Assembly (NCBI GenBank): GCA_964645835.1
Contig: CAZYDG010000032.1
Span: 22,951 to 86,950 of the forward strand
From: CAZBME01 sp964645835
GTDB taxonomy: Bacteria; Desulfobacterota; Syntrophia; Syntrophales; UBA8958
Length of the DNA: 64,000 bases
Direction: 5' to 3'
A program made the position numbers and the translations under genes. Each line of letters opens with the position of its first letter. Position 1 is the first letter of the stretch. Below are positions 1 through 8,769 of this stretch, one piece after another. The notes under the pieces were generated by a model that ran no database searches, was not told the DNA's origin, and saw nothing but the letters and a program-made list of their open reading frames with translations.

Positions 1-2
1 AG

Positions 3-107
3 ACCATCACGAAAGCCAATCAGGAGTTCCTGGCCGTTTTAAACGACGAAGAACGCCGCGACTTAAGGGACATCATCAACAAATTGCGTCTTCATGGTCA
101 GCGCTGA
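3..107 (+). CDS. MarR-family transcriptional regulator, C-terminal end (partial)
   Basis: An open frame enters from the left edge and stops with TGA at 105-107, giving the last 34 residues of a protein. The segment FLAVLNDEERRDLRDIINKL resembles the C-terminal dimerisation helix of MarR regulators (a leucine/acidic 'L..EER..L..ll.kL' pattern). The DNA-binding part lies outside the window, so the assignment rests on this helix alone. It is co-oriented with the molybdopterin oxidoreductase downstream and separated from it only by a MITE-like repeat, so it may regulate that gene; this is inference. Confidence 0.5.
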   Translation, partial: TITKANQEFLAVLNDEERRDLRDIINKLRLHGQR

Positions 108-130
108 AAAAGGCGCTGACAGATACCTAG

Positions 131-282
131 CAGGTTGTTGAAAGACTCAATTTTAGGCAGGCGGTTCAAAAATGCCCAGATGCAAGGCGCGCAAAAGTCG
201 AGGAATGAGGCGTACATAGAAGTACGTCGATTGACGAGGCTCGCAGCGCAACGCAGCAGATGGGTGTTTTTCAACAGTCTGC
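131..282 (+). repeat. MITE-like inverted-repeat element, family 1, copy 1
   Basis: An element of about 152 bp begins CAGGTTGTTGAAAGACTC and ends GTGTTTTTCAACAGTCTGC, so its outer ends are imperfect inverted repeats. A second arm just inside the left end (GGCGGTTCAAAAATGCCCAG) pairs with the right arm over about 40 bp. Near-identical copies occur at 28575-28728 (same orientation), 8526-8700 and 13613-13797 (opposite orientation). It has no coding capacity of its own and falsely extends the following open frame upstream of its real start. Confidence 0.85.
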
Positions 283-299
283 AAGAGAAAGGAGAACCC

Positions 300-2534
300 A
301 TGGGAAAGACCTACAAGACCGGCTGTGTCCTCTGCGCCCAGAATTGCGGCTTGGAAGTGGAGGTTGATAGCAACCGCATCGTCCGTGTGAAGGCGGATAA
401 AACCAATGCCCGGAGCGAGGGTTATGTCTGCCGTAAAGGTATGAATATTGCCCATCATCAGCATAACGCCGACCGGCTCAAATATCCCCTGAAACGCATT
501 GGAGACGCCTTCGAGCGTATCTCCTGGGATCAGGCCATCGATGAGATCGCCGCTAAACTCAAGGACATTGTCGGACAATACGGTCCCCGTTCTCTTGCCT
601 ACATGGGCGGTGGCGGCCAGGGTTGCCACTTCGAAGCGGCATTCGGAGTGCGGCTCCTACGGACTTTGGGTTCTCAATACCACTACAGCGCCCTGGCTCA
701 GGAATTTGCCGGGGATTTCTGGGTGTGCGGGAGGACTTACGGCAGACAGAACATCCACGACGGAACGGATGTCACGGAAACAGATCTTCTTCTGGTCATC
801 GGATGGAACGGCATGCAGAGCCACCAGATTCCCCAGGCGCCGCGGCACCTGCAAAGGATTTCCAAAGATCCCGATAAACTTCTGATCGTAGTCGATCCAC
901 GGCGCTCGGAGACGGCAAAAATCGCCGACATTCACCTTGCCATCCGTCCCGGTACTGACGCACTCCTCCTCAAGAGCATGGTTGCCATCATATTGAAGGA
1001 AGGATGGGAGAACAAGGCCTATATAGCGGACCATACATCGGGATTCGAACAGCTAAAAGACCTGTTTGCGGATTTCGATGTCCATGCGGCCATCCAGACC
1101 TGCGGGCTCGACTTTGACCAGGTTCGGGAGGTCACACGCCTTTTCGCAACCCGCAAATCATCTCTGCGCCATGACCTTGGGATCTACATGGGCCGTCACA
1201 GCGGTCTCAATTCTTATCTGATCGTGGTACTCAAGGCCCTCTGCGGGCGGATCGGAGTTCCGGGCGGGAATGTCATTCCCGGTCACATGATGCCCATGGG
1301 TTCCCATACGGACGAGCGGAACCCAAAAATCTGGCGGACCGTGGCAACCAATGCCTTTCCTGTCTGCGGTTCCTTTCCCCCAAATGTCATGCCCGAAGAA
1401 ATCATGTCTGATCACCAGGAACGGCTCCGGGCGGTCATCGTTTCCGGTTCCAATCCCTTGCGCTCATATGCGGATACTACGGCTTATGAAGAGGCTTTCA
1501 AACGCCTCGATCTTTTGGTAACGGCAGAGATCGCCATGACGGAAACGGCCGTTCTTTCCCATTATATCCTGCCGTCAAAATCAGGTTACGAATCATGGGA
1601 CGGGACGTTTTTTCCCATGACCTATCCCGGAATCTATTTCCAGATGAGGCGGCCCATTGTGGAGCCCGAAGGGGAGCCCCTGGAACTCGGTGAGATCCAT
1701 TTGCGGATCGCCGACCGGCTGGGATTGATCCCTCCCATCCCTGAAAGCCTTTATAAGGCGGCGGAAGAGGGTCATGCCGCCTTCGGCAAGGCCCTGATGG
1801 AATATGCCATGACGGAACCGGCGGCCCTGAAGAACATGCCGTTTATCCTGGGCAAGACGTTAGGGAAGGTAATGGGGTCGGTGCATAAAGCGGCCCTATG
1901 GGGCATGTTGCAGGTGGCGCCGAAATCGTTCCACGAAAACGCCGCCCGTGCCGGCCTAAAACCGGGAGCCTCTCTGGGTGAAAATCTTTTTCAGCAGATC
2001 ATGGATCGTCCTGAAGGCATTTGGATCGGCAAGGTCGACCCGTCAAACAACCTCACTCATATCAAGACCGAAGACGGCCGAATTTGCCTCCACATACCGG
2101 AATTACTGGATGAGCTCAGGGCAATAGATGCGGAGCGCGAGGAAGCGGCGCTCGTCATGCCGCCTGAATTTCCCCTCATCCTTATGGCGGGACGGCATAT
2201 TGACAAAAATGCCAACACCCTCATGCGCGATCCTTCCTGGAACGAAGGAAAACGGGCCTGCACGGTGGCTATGCACCCTGCCGATGCCGAGGCATTGAAC
2301 CTGACGGACGGACAGATGGTTTGTGTGACGACGGAGGCCGGATCGGAAGAAATCGAACTGGAGGTGACGGATACGGCGAAAAAAGGCCATGTTGTTATTC
2401 CCCACGGTTTCGGCATGGTTTACAACGGCAAGAAATACGGAGCCAATGTGAACCGCTTGACTAAGAACACGCACAGGGATCAGTTCGGTACACCGATGCA
2501 TCGTTTTGTGCCGTGCCGGGTGGAGGCGGTGTAA
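300..2534 (+). CDS. Molybdopterin-dependent oxidoreductase with N-terminal 4Fe-4S cluster
   Basis: A 744-residue protein of the DMSO reductase/MopB superfamily, binding a bis-pterin Mo or W cofactor. Cysteines C9, C12, C16 and C44 form the N-terminal 4Fe-4S motif (C-x2-C-x3-C-x27-C). The central pterin-binding region follows, and a C-terminal dinucleotide-binding domain lies at about residues 630-740. There is no Tat signal, so the enzyme is probably cytoplasmic. A cysteine in the stretch GDFWVCGRTYG, where the metal ligand often sits, is a candidate Mo/W ligand (inference). The ATG at 300 is chosen because GAGAAAGGAG lies just upstream; the longer open frame runs back through a MITE. The length is close to acetylene hydratase-like and formate dehydrogenase-like members, but the substrate cannot be named. 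No electron-transfer subunit gene is adjacent. Confidence 0.85.
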   Translation: MGKTYKTGCVLCAQNCGLEVEVDSNRIVRVKADKTNARSEGYVCRKGMNIAHHQHNADRLKYPLKRIGDAFERISWDQAIDEIAAKLKDIVGQYGPRSLAYMGGGGQGCHFEAAFGVRLLRTLGSQYHYSALAQEFAGDFWVCGRTYGRQNIHDGTDVTETDLLLVIGWNGMQSHQIPQAPRHLQRISKDPDKLLIVVDPRRSETAKIADIHLAIRPGTDALLLKSMVAIILKEGWENKAYIADHTSGFEQLKDLFADFDVHAAIQTCGLDFDQVREVTRLFATRKSSLRHDLGIYMGRHSGLNSYLIVVLKALCGRIGVPGGNVIPGHMMPMGSHTDERNPKIWRTVATNAFPVCGSFPPNVMPEEIMSDHQERLRAVIVSGSNPLRSYADTTAYEEAFKRLDLLVTAEIAMTETAVLSHYILPSKSGYESWDGTFFPMTYPGIYFQMRRPIVEPEGEPLELGEIHLRIADRLGLIPPIPESLYKAAEEGHAAFGKALMEYAMTEPAALKNMPFILGKTLGKVMGSVHKAALWGMLQVAPKSFHENAARAGLKPGASLGENLFQQIMDRPEGIWIGKVDPSNNLTHIKTEDGRICLHIPELLDELRAIDAEREEAALVMPPEFPLILMAGRHIDKNANTLMRDPSWNEGKRACTVAMHPADAEALNLTDGQMVCVTTEAGSEEIELEVTDTAKKGHVVIPHGFGMVYNGKKYGANVNRLTKNTHRDQFGTPMHRFVPCRVEAV

Positions 2535-2544
2535 AAGAAACTAA

Positions 2545-3288
2545 TTATTGCCCGTTACGCCCAGCTCCGGTTTTGAGAATATGGAGAAGCTCGTTGAAGA
2601 GGTCTTGAGCCTGAAGGTGTATATCTTCAACAGCGGCCAATTTTTGAATGGTCTCATCCGCGCGATTTTGCCGTAACAATTCTATTACTTGCGAAGTCTT
2701 CATCTTGACGTCACCTAGCAATTTGTCGAGATCATTGGCGATGCGCTCAACCAGGATGCTTATGGCATCTGATGCTTGTTCCCGCAGCAGGCCGTTTTCC
2801 ATGCGCTTTCGGTTTGTAATATCCCGGTTGCTGCCGCGGATACCCTGATATTGTCCATTTTCGTCATAGACAGGATTAAATGCCAGGGCGATTCGGCGTT
2901 CCTCTCCATCAAGGCGGATGATTCGGAATTCTATTTTACAGACGCCGATTTCTGCCCGCTTGCGATGAAGGTTTTCAGAAACCCGGGACAGGTCATCAGG
3001 ATGAATGATGCGGAAAAGAAGGGTGGGGTCGGACGCGAAGGCATCGCTTTTATAACCTGTTATTCTTTCACAGGCCAAAGATGTGTAGATGAATTCCGCC
3101 GCCGGACTCAACCAGAATTCCCAATCATAGGTGTGATCGGCGATAAGCCGGTATTTGGCTTCCGATTGAACGAGGCTCTTATTCCTGCTTTTTAATTCCT
3201 CATTCGTTTTTTCTAAGGCGGCAAGGTGTGCCTTGGCTTCCGCATATTCGTGAATCAATTGTTTTTTCGATTTCTCTTTATCCGTCAT
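2545..3288 (-). CDS. PAS/PAC domain signalling protein without output domain
   Basis: About 247 residues. An N-terminal coiled coil (residues 1-45, rich in K, E and L) leads into one PAS domain (about 47-150) with the PAC signature around RLDGEERRIALAFNPVYDEN and GIRGSNRDITNRKR. A second helical segment forms the C-terminus. No histidine kinase, GGDEF or HTH domain follows, so it may be a stand-alone sensor or scaffold. The ATG at 3288 has an AAGAGGACC element upstream; a TTG at 3315 would add nine residues. It converges on the molybdopterin oxidoreductase gene with only 10 bp between the stops. Partner and signal are unknown. Confidence 0.7.
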   Translation of the reverse strand: MTDKEKSKKQLIHEYAEAKAHLAALEKTNEELKSRNKSLVQSEAKYRLIADHTYDWEFWLSPAAEFIYTSLACERITGYKSDAFASDPTLLFRIIHPDDLSRVSENLHRKRAEIGVCKIEFRIIRLDGEERRIALAFNPVYDENGQYQGIRGSNRDITNRKRMENGLLREQASDAISILVERIANDLDKLLGDVKMKTSQVIELLRQNRADETIQKLAAVEDIHLQAQDLFNELLHILKTGAGRNGQ

Positions 3289-3368
3289 TGCTCTTCTGAG
3301 GTCCTCTTGTTTCAATTATAAGCCGGTGCAGGTCATTAATATAATAAGAGCGGTCTGTCAATCCTGTC

Positions 3369-3570
3369 CGCAATTCGCCGCCAAATTTCATGATGCGGGG
3401 ATTGGCCTTCCAGTTCAGGGGATTTTTCCTCTTATTCTACCTGCAAACGACAATAATGATACGAGTTTAGAAAAAACTATTCACCTCCAGACCAATCCAC
3501 CGCTTTCCTTGGTCAGACGGGAATCAAAGTCTTTAGGTTTTTGTGGTGGATCTGGTCTGGGTTCTGTTCC
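3369..3570 (+). repeat. Structured intergenic repeat, family 2, copy A
   Basis: Shares blocks such as GGATTGGCCTTCC, GTTCAGGGGATTTTTCC, TATTCACCTCCAGACCAAT and a GTTTTTGTGGTGGAT tail with the elements near 8770, 13828 and 19112. The blocks form an imperfect long hairpin in which ATTGG pairs with CCAAT and the inner GATTTTTCC arm pairs with GGAAAAA-type sequence. This copy is the most diverged of the four. No convincing gene lies in the 3289-3645 gap. Confidence 0.65.
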
Positions 3571-3645
3571 TTGACATGAGGGTCATGAAAGGACTATAGC
3601 GTCCCCATTAAACTATTAAAAATAACTGAGAGGTTAAGTGAGATA

Positions 3646-4083
3646 ATGGATAAAAAATGTCGCACAATGTTTTCTTATGCGTTGGTTTTGAGTTTCCTTT
3701 GTTTAACCAATCCAGTATCGGCTTACGACAGTGGCGTGACGGTCAAGACCCTTTTGAAATCAACGACGGCCGCCAACGGACAGCACCATGAATACCTGAA
3801 AACCGACCGGCCTGAAGTTACGGCATGCATTGTGGAAATTGCCCCCGGCGCACAGACGGGATGGCATTCACATAGTGTTCCCGTTTATGCCTATGTTATG
3901 GAAGGAACCCTCATGGTCACCCTGGAAGACGGCAAGGTTTTTAGCTTTGAGAAAGGGCAGGCCTTAATCGAGGTGATGAACATTGCCCATAACGGAAAGA
4001 GCGTAGGCAAAGAAAAAGTGCGTCTTTTAGTATTCTACACAGGAGAAGAGGGCAAACCTATGAGTGTCAAGGTGTCGCCCTGA
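3646..4083 (+). CDS. Secreted cupin-domain protein
   Basis: A 145-residue protein with a signal peptide (basic start, hydrophobic core SYALVLSFLCL, probable cleavage after VSA near residue 26). The rest is one small cupin barrel: GWHSHSVPVYAYVMEG supplies a HxH metal-binding pair and a conserved glycine turn, and a later N-x-A-HN segment supplies the third histidine. Such small periplasmic cupins bind a metal and sometimes act as isomerases or oxygenases, but no substrate can be inferred here. A GAGAGG element lies upstream of the ATG. The methyltransferase begins 10 bp after its stop, suggesting co-transcription. Confidence 0.75.
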   Translation: MDKKCRTMFSYALVLSFLCLTNPVSAYDSGVTVKTLLKSTTAANGQHHEYLKTDRPEVTACIVEIAPGAQTGWHSHSVPVYAYVMEGTLMVTLEDGKVFSFEKGQALIEVMNIAHNGKSVGKEKVRLLVFYTGEEGKPMSVKVSP

Positions 4084-4093
4084 AGAACCCATT

Positions 4094-4873
4094 ATGTTTC
4101 GACGCATCGGAGAAAACATAGTTAAGCTTACGAGGAACGTCAGAAAAGAAACGGATCTGGACCGGGCCGCAGGTCTCTACTGGCGCATGAGCGAAGTGGA
4201 TGACAGGGTGCAGGACCAATCACACTGGTGCGGCGCCATGAGATGGGGCCGTGACCGGTGGATCGAGTATGGAGATTTCTACTTTAATGAAGCATTGAAA
4301 AATTTACAACGCTTTGCAGCACCGGAATATGTGGAATGCCTGTCTGCCAAGGTCGCTCTGGAATGGGGGTGCGGCGGCGGATCGATTGTAAGGCCGTTAT
4401 GCCAGCATTTTTCCCTCGTATATGGTGTTGACATTTCCGGAGCGACGCTTACGGAATGCGAAAACCAGATGGTGAAACTGGGACTTAATAATTTTCATAA
4501 AGTATTTGTCCCTTCTCAAAATCCCGAAGATGCTGTGAAAGAAGCAGTGGAAGGATCGGTCGACTTCATCATTTCTATTGGTGTATTTCAACATTTTCCG
4601 TCAAAGCGCTACACGCAGGATGTGCTTCATACCATGGGGAGACTGCTCAAAAGCGGGGCCTTCGCCCTTATCCAGGTGCGGTATTTTGAAGGTTTGCAAA
4701 AGTTCCGGCAGAAAGACCAGGACTATGCAAGAAATGTAATCTACATGACATCATTTACGATTGAAGAATTCTCTTCGCAGCTTAAAACCGCCGGCTTTAC
4801 CTTGCTCGCGAGGGAAAGGGATCTTGAAGGCGAAGGTGATTGCCATGACTATTATTTTATCCGGAAGCGATAA
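4094..4873 (+). CDS. Class I SAM-dependent methyltransferase
   Basis: About 259 residues from the ATG at 4094; an earlier start at 4064 would overlap the cupin gene. Motif I is VALEWGCGGGSI (acidic residue, then GxGxG), followed by VYGVDISG (motif II, with the aspartate that normally contacts the ribose). The central segment FIISIGVFQHFPS is typical of post-I motif IV. This identifies a Rossmann-fold SAM methyltransferase of the Methyltransf_11/25 type. The acceptor could be a small molecule or lipid; nothing in the context decides it. It probably shares a transcript with the secreted cupin upstream. Confidence 0.75.
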   Translation: MFRRIGENIVKLTRNVRKETDLDRAAGLYWRMSEVDDRVQDQSHWCGAMRWGRDRWIEYGDFYFNEALKNLQRFAAPEYVECLSAKVALEWGCGGGSIVRPLCQHFSLVYGVDISGATLTECENQMVKLGLNNFHKVFVPSQNPEDAVKEAVEGSVDFIISIGVFQHFPSKRYTQDVLHTMGRLLKSGAFALIQVRYFEGLQKFRQKDQDYARNVIYMTSFTIEEFSSQLKTAGFTLLARERDLEGEGDCHDYYFIRKR

Positions 4874-4991
4874 ACTCACCTCTATCTGAGTTTTTACCTG
4901 CCATATCACACCCTTTTAATCATCATTGAAAACCAATCTTGGGAATATTAAATATTGAAACACAAAACCTGCGATCCGAGGTGAATTAATC

Positions 4992-5408
4992 ATGAACCGG
5001 GAAGTTGTTCTGTTTTATAATGACCTGCTTGCAGCAGAAAGGGCCGGTGTAGAAGTCTTAAGCGGTTTGATTCGGATGACGGAAATCCCTGACTTAAAGG
5101 CGCTGATGGGAAGATTCCTCCGGGATGAGGGGATGAACTGTCAGATTCTCGCTACACTCATAAGAAATTCCGGGGAGGAGCCATGGAAGAAAACCGGTGA
5201 TTTTGTTGAAAAGGTTGCCCGGCTGGAAAGGATGGAAGATAAAATCAGCTTGCTGGTCAAAGGGCAAGAATGGGTGGCAAGGAGAATCAGAAAGAATCGC
5301 GCAATATTTACTTATGGTTCCGAGGCAATATTCATGGAATCCATTAAGATTCAGCACGAAGAGAACGTCGATCAACTTAAGCGCATTTCAGGCATTTCCA
5401 AATTGTAA
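4992..5408 (+). CDS. Small all-helical ferritin-like protein, function unknown
   Basis: A 138-residue protein predicted to be almost entirely helical with four amphipathic helices. Acidic/His residues recur in ferritin-like positions (LLAAERAGVEVL near residue 11-22, FLRDEGMNCQIL near 41-53, IQHEENVDQL near the end), the pattern of small DUF-type ferritin-like four-helix bundles. No signal peptide is seen. Whether it binds a di-metal centre is uncertain because the usual ExxH pairs are only partly present. The ATG at 4992 follows CCGAGGTG. It stands alone, followed by an intergenic repeat. Confidence 0.5.
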   Translation: MNREVVLFYNDLLAAERAGVEVLSGLIRMTEIPDLKALMGRFLRDEGMNCQILATLIRNSGEEPWKKTGDFVEKVARLERMEDKISLLVKGQEWVARRIRKNRAIFTYGSEAIFMESIKIQHEENVDQLKRISGISKL

Positions 5409-5518
5409 TTTCCCCCTTCAAAACTTACACCATGCGAAGGAGCGTTAGCAACCGCAGCAACCTCACAGTTAAATGAAAAGAGAGATTGCCGCGGGCTACG
5501 CCCTTCTAAGAAACTTGA

Positions 5519-5606
5519 GGTGTCATTGCGAGCGAAGCGCGGCAATCTTGCGTATACTCATTATTGATAGATTGCCACGACGCCTGAGAGGCGTCTCGCA
5601 ATGACA
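5519..5606. repeat. GTCATTGCGAG-type palindromic repeat
   Basis: TGTCATTGCGAGCGAAGCG and its imperfect inverse GGCGTCTCGCAATGACA face each other around an AT-rich centre, with an inner CAATCT/AGATTG pair. The whole segment can fold into one long hairpin. This GTCATTGCGAG motif is a familiar dispersed repeat in many bacterial genomes. The rest of the gap between 5409 and 5710 shows no gene. Confidence 0.7.
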
Positions 5607-5710
5607 GCAATTCTCTTCCATGAATAGCACCGGCATTTATTACGGGGTCAGTTGCTCGCAATGCCTTAGTTTGGTTACCCCGTCCCTGCAGTCACTCGGA
5701 ATAATAGCGA

Positions 5711-7060
5711 TTAAACGACACCCTTTTCCGCCAGCTCCTTGAGTTTTGCAGGGCCATAGCCTAGAAATTTCAAATAGATGTGACCATTGTCGTAACCAAC
5801 GGGACGGCAGACCCATTTCGTACGGGGTGGTGTCTCCGTTGCCTTCCATTGCGCCTGAGCGCAAAGGATGGAGCCGTAGATCGGGTCCTGTACGGCAGTA
5901 AAAACTCCGCGGTCCCGCCAGAATTCGTCATGCATTGTTTTCCAGGGCGATACGATTTCGGCTACTACGGGAGTAATGGGCGACAGCCGGCCGGTTTTGG
6001 CATATTCGATGGACTTGAGCGTCAATTCTTCACTGGTGTATTTTATCGTTTCCTCATTGATCATGGCCTGGTACTTGAGCTGCCAGTCCTTTTTCATGAA
6101 GGGCGCCAGGGACGTCCACTCTTCCGCTCCCCATTCGTCGTATTTCCCCAGAATATCCGCAAAGGCCTTCCACATCTCCAGGCGCAGGCCGCCGAGGAAG
6201 ACGCCACCATCCTTAGTGGGGAAGAATCCATAGAGCCAGAGGGCCGTATCGAGATTTCCGAACCGCTCGTTGAGGACGTGCTGGTCGGCGTACCAGTGTA
6301 GTGCATAGTCGTGAAGTCGTTCGTAAGCCTCCGGTGTGCAGACATCGATGGCCTGTCCTTCGCCGGTAAGTTCCCGGTAATAGACAGCGGCGAGGATGCC
6401 CATTGCGCCGAATGTCCCGGCGGACGACCACGCAATCCACGGACCCGCCTTGGTCGGTACGGCGTACGGCATTTCGTCTACGGTCTTTCCTTCCGGCAGA
6501 ATCTCACCCGTTCCGTATTGGATTCCGGAGCGTGCCTGACTTACGTTGTCGTAATCATATTGTTTCCTTGAACATTCCGGGCCGAACTGGCCATGTCCGC
6601 TGATAGACGTATAGATCAGACGGGGATTGATTTCAGCCAGTTCTTCATAACCTATTCCCCAAGCGTCCATTGTCCCCGCCGGGTATGTTTCGATGAGGAT
6701 ATCCGCCTGTCCTACAAAGGATTTGAGTATCTCCCGGCCTTCTTCTGTCTCCAGGTTCAAAGTGATGTGATGTTTATTACGCCCTTCCTGGAGATAGGCG
6801 AGGCCCGTATCCTTGTACATGAAGCCGTCCGGGGAATAGGTCCGGACCAGATCGCCTCCCGGGGTCTCGATACGAATTGTTTTAGCGCCCAATTCGGCAA
6901 GTAATGATGAACAGACGCATCCGGCCATGCTTCGGGAGCTGATATCGAGCACGACGAGGTCATCTAAGGCCTCCGGTTTGAGATAGTTTTTTGCAGGGTC
7001 ATCCAGTGATCGGATGTGGTCCGCCCATTCCGCCCATTTTGGTCTTTTATGATCCACCAT
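5711..7060 (-). CDS. CaiB/BaiF family (class III) CoA-transferase 2
   Basis: A 449-residue family III CoA-transferase, which moves CoA from an acyl-CoA donor to a carboxylic acid through an aspartyl-anhydride intermediate. The N-terminal Rossmann-like region contains VVLDISSRSMAGCVCSSLLA and LGAKTIRIETPGGD. The catalytic aspartate probably lies in YDYDNVSQARSG near residue 170, the position of Asp169 in formyl-CoA transferase, although the usual R-PG-[FY]-D context has changed. At 449 residues it is longer than the common 380-410. It follows the paralogue immediately upstream (6 bp gap), implying a pair acting on related substrates or a heteromer. Substrate unknown. Confidence 0.85.
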   Translation of the reverse strand: MVDHKRPKWAEWADHIRSLDDPAKNYLKPEALDDLVVLDISSRSMAGCVCSSLLAELGAKTIRIETPGGDLVRTYSPDGFMYKDTGLAYLQEGRNKHHITLNLETEEGREILKSFVGQADILIETYPAGTMDAWGIGYEELAEINPRLIYTSISGHGQFGPECSRKQYDYDNVSQARSGIQYGTGEILPEGKTVDEMPYAVPTKAGPWIAWSSAGTFGAMGILAAVYYRELTGEGQAIDVCTPEAYERLHDYALHWYADQHVLNERFGNLDTALWLYGFFPTKDGGVFLGGLRLEMWKAFADILGKYDEWGAEEWTSLAPFMKKDWQLKYQAMINEETIKYTSEELTLKSIEYAKTGRLSPITPVVAEIVSPWKTMHDEFWRDRGVFTAVQDPIYGSILCAQAQWKATETPPRTKWVCRPVGYDNGHIYLKFLGYGPAKLKELAEKGVV

Positions 7061-7066
7061 CGCTTA

Positions 7067-8395
7067 TCACCTCCTCAGAATTGCGCCTGACTGCCCGTCC
7101 CAGTCTGCAGGCGGCCGCCGGCCTTGCTGATCCTTCCATTTTCCCAGCACACCGTGAAGATAAAGTTCAGAGATCTGGGTCTGGTTCCTCCCAAGGAGCT
7201 TCGACATGATATAATCGTTGTCGAATCCCACGGGTCTGACCGACCATCTGTGTTTCGGAGGCGACTTGGACATCATGACGGGAAATTCATGATCCACGTA
7301 TTGTCCATACATGGGATCGTCGATCTCCTTCACAAATCCCCGTGTGCGCCGGTGGATGTTTTCGTTCATGTCTTGCGATGTATGCAGCCGCGTGGCGGAA
7401 AAGCCGTATTCGATGCCCAGCGCTTCCACCTCTGCTGCCGACTTGGTTCTGACCCAATCCGCAATGATTTTGAGAATCGCGAGGGCATTTTCGTCCTTCA
7501 GGCGTATTGTGTGTTCTGCAAAACGGGGATCGGAGGCAAGGCCGGGCTGCCCCATGGCCGTGCAGAGCCCTTTGAATTCATCGGCCGCCGGTGCAGCCAG
7601 GGCAACGAAGAGATCGTCTTTGCAAAGGAATGTATCGGCTGGACAGATGAGCAAGTCCCGGTTTCCTGCCGGCTCGACCCCTTTGCCCGTAAGCTGCTGA
7701 TAGGGCCATACCCAACCCATGGCGCGCATTATATTTTCGCTCTGGGACATTTCTATATACTGCCCTTTGCCGGTCCTTTGCCGATGACGCAATGCTGCAA
7801 GGACGGCAACTTCTCCCATCATGGCGCCGAAAACATCACATATCCAGATACTCTGCTTGAGGGGCGGCCGGCCGGGGAAGCTGGACATCCAGGCATAGCC
7901 GGCCAGTGCCTGCGCTGCACCATCATTGGATGGCCGGTCCTGTTCGGCATAAAGGCCCCATTGACCGAAGCCGTTCTTTTCGATGTAGATAATGCCGGGA
8001 TTGTGTTCTTTTACCTCCTCATAGCCGATGTTCCAGCGTTTTGTCACACCGGGTCGGAGGTTGAACTCCACAATGTCGGATTTGGCTATCAGTTCTTTGA
8101 AGATATCCTGGGCCATGGTGTTGTGAAGGTCGAGGGCCATGAAGTACTTGGAGGGATTTATGTGCATGAACATGGGCCCCTGTTCTTTGTAAAACCAGCC
8201 GAAGGGATTCAGGGAGCGGGTGACATCTCCCACAGGGGGTAATTCGATCTTGATAACCTCCGCCCCCATTTCAGCAAGAAAGGATGGCCCCGCCGGGCCG
8301 AACAGCAGCGTACAGACCTCGAGGACCCGGACTCCTTTAAGCGGGCCGGGTTTTCTGAATTTGTTTTTGACATAATCTTTGAAGACATCAGACAT
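7067..8395 (-). CDS. CaiB/BaiF family (class III) CoA-transferase 1
   Basis: A 442-residue paralogue of the next gene. GVRVLEVCTLLFGPAGPSFLAEMGAEVIKIE is the classic family N-terminus, and the candidate catalytic aspartate is in RPSNDGAAQALAG. The ATG at 8395 follows GGGAGGGAACGTC, a strong ribosome-binding site; the open frame extends further upstream without support. Both genes are co-oriented and 6 bp apart. Such pairs occur in pathways activating unusual carboxylic acids (benzylsuccinate, 2-hydroxyacids, carnitine), but no dehydrogenase or dehydratase lies beside them, so the acid is not identifiable. Confidence 0.88.
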   Translation of the reverse strand: MSDVFKDYVKNKFRKPGPLKGVRVLEVCTLLFGPAGPSFLAEMGAEVIKIELPPVGDVTRSLNPFGWFYKEQGPMFMHINPSKYFMALDLHNTMAQDIFKELIAKSDIVEFNLRPGVTKRWNIGYEEVKEHNPGIIYIEKNGFGQWGLYAEQDRPSNDGAAQALAGYAWMSSFPGRPPLKQSIWICDVFGAMMGEVAVLAALRHRQRTGKGQYIEMSQSENIMRAMGWVWPYQQLTGKGVEPAGNRDLLICPADTFLCKDDLFVALAAPAADEFKGLCTAMGQPGLASDPRFAEHTIRLKDENALAILKIIADWVRTKSAAEVEALGIEYGFSATRLHTSQDMNENIHRRTRGFVKEIDDPMYGQYVDHEFPVMMSKSPPKHRWSVRPVGFDNDYIMSKLLGRNQTQISELYLHGVLGKWKDQQGRRPPADWDGQSGAILRR

Positions 8396-8525
8396 GACGT
8401 TCCCTCCCTCAGAACCAGGACGGCCTCTGGCCGTCTGCATGTGTTTAACTTCTCGAAATATGCCTTTTTGACGCAGCCGCACTTCTGCATTCGCTATAAT
8501 ATATTCCCTTTAATCACCTCCCCTT

Positions 8526-8700
8526 CAGGCTGTTGAAAAATGTCCATCTGCTTCGTTGCGCTACAAGCTTCCCCCGCTTTCGCTTGGGGCAGGCTTAATC
8601 GGCGTACTTCTATATACGCCTCATTCCTCAGCATTTGCGCGCCTTACATCCGGGAATTTTTGAACAGCCTGCCATAATCGCGTTTTCCAGCAACTTGTTA
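8526..8700 (-). repeat. MITE-like element, family 1, copy 2 (reverse)
   Basis: Starts CAGGCTGTTGAAAAATGTCC and ends with GAACAGCCTGCC followed by the diverged outer arm CAGCAACTTGTTA, the reverse orientation of copy 1. An extra palindromic block (CCCCCGCTTTCGCTTGGGG) sits in the middle, absent from copies 1 and 5. It lies in the gap upstream of the CoA-transferase pair. Confidence 0.8.
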
Positions 8701-8769
8701 TATCAACGCCGGTGCGGCTTTCCTGTTGCGGTTATAAATATTGAAAAACAAAACCCTATTTTATCACCA

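Noticed and set aside
135..299. In-frame extension of the molybdopterin oxidoreductase upstream of 300
   Set aside because: It is translated from the MITE copy; the ATG at 300 has a good ribosome-binding site and starts the conserved cysteine motif.
7124..8242. Long plus-strand frame (372 codons) opposite CoA-transferase 1
   Set aside because: Shadow frame: the minus strand carries conserved family III CoA-transferase motifs throughout this interval.
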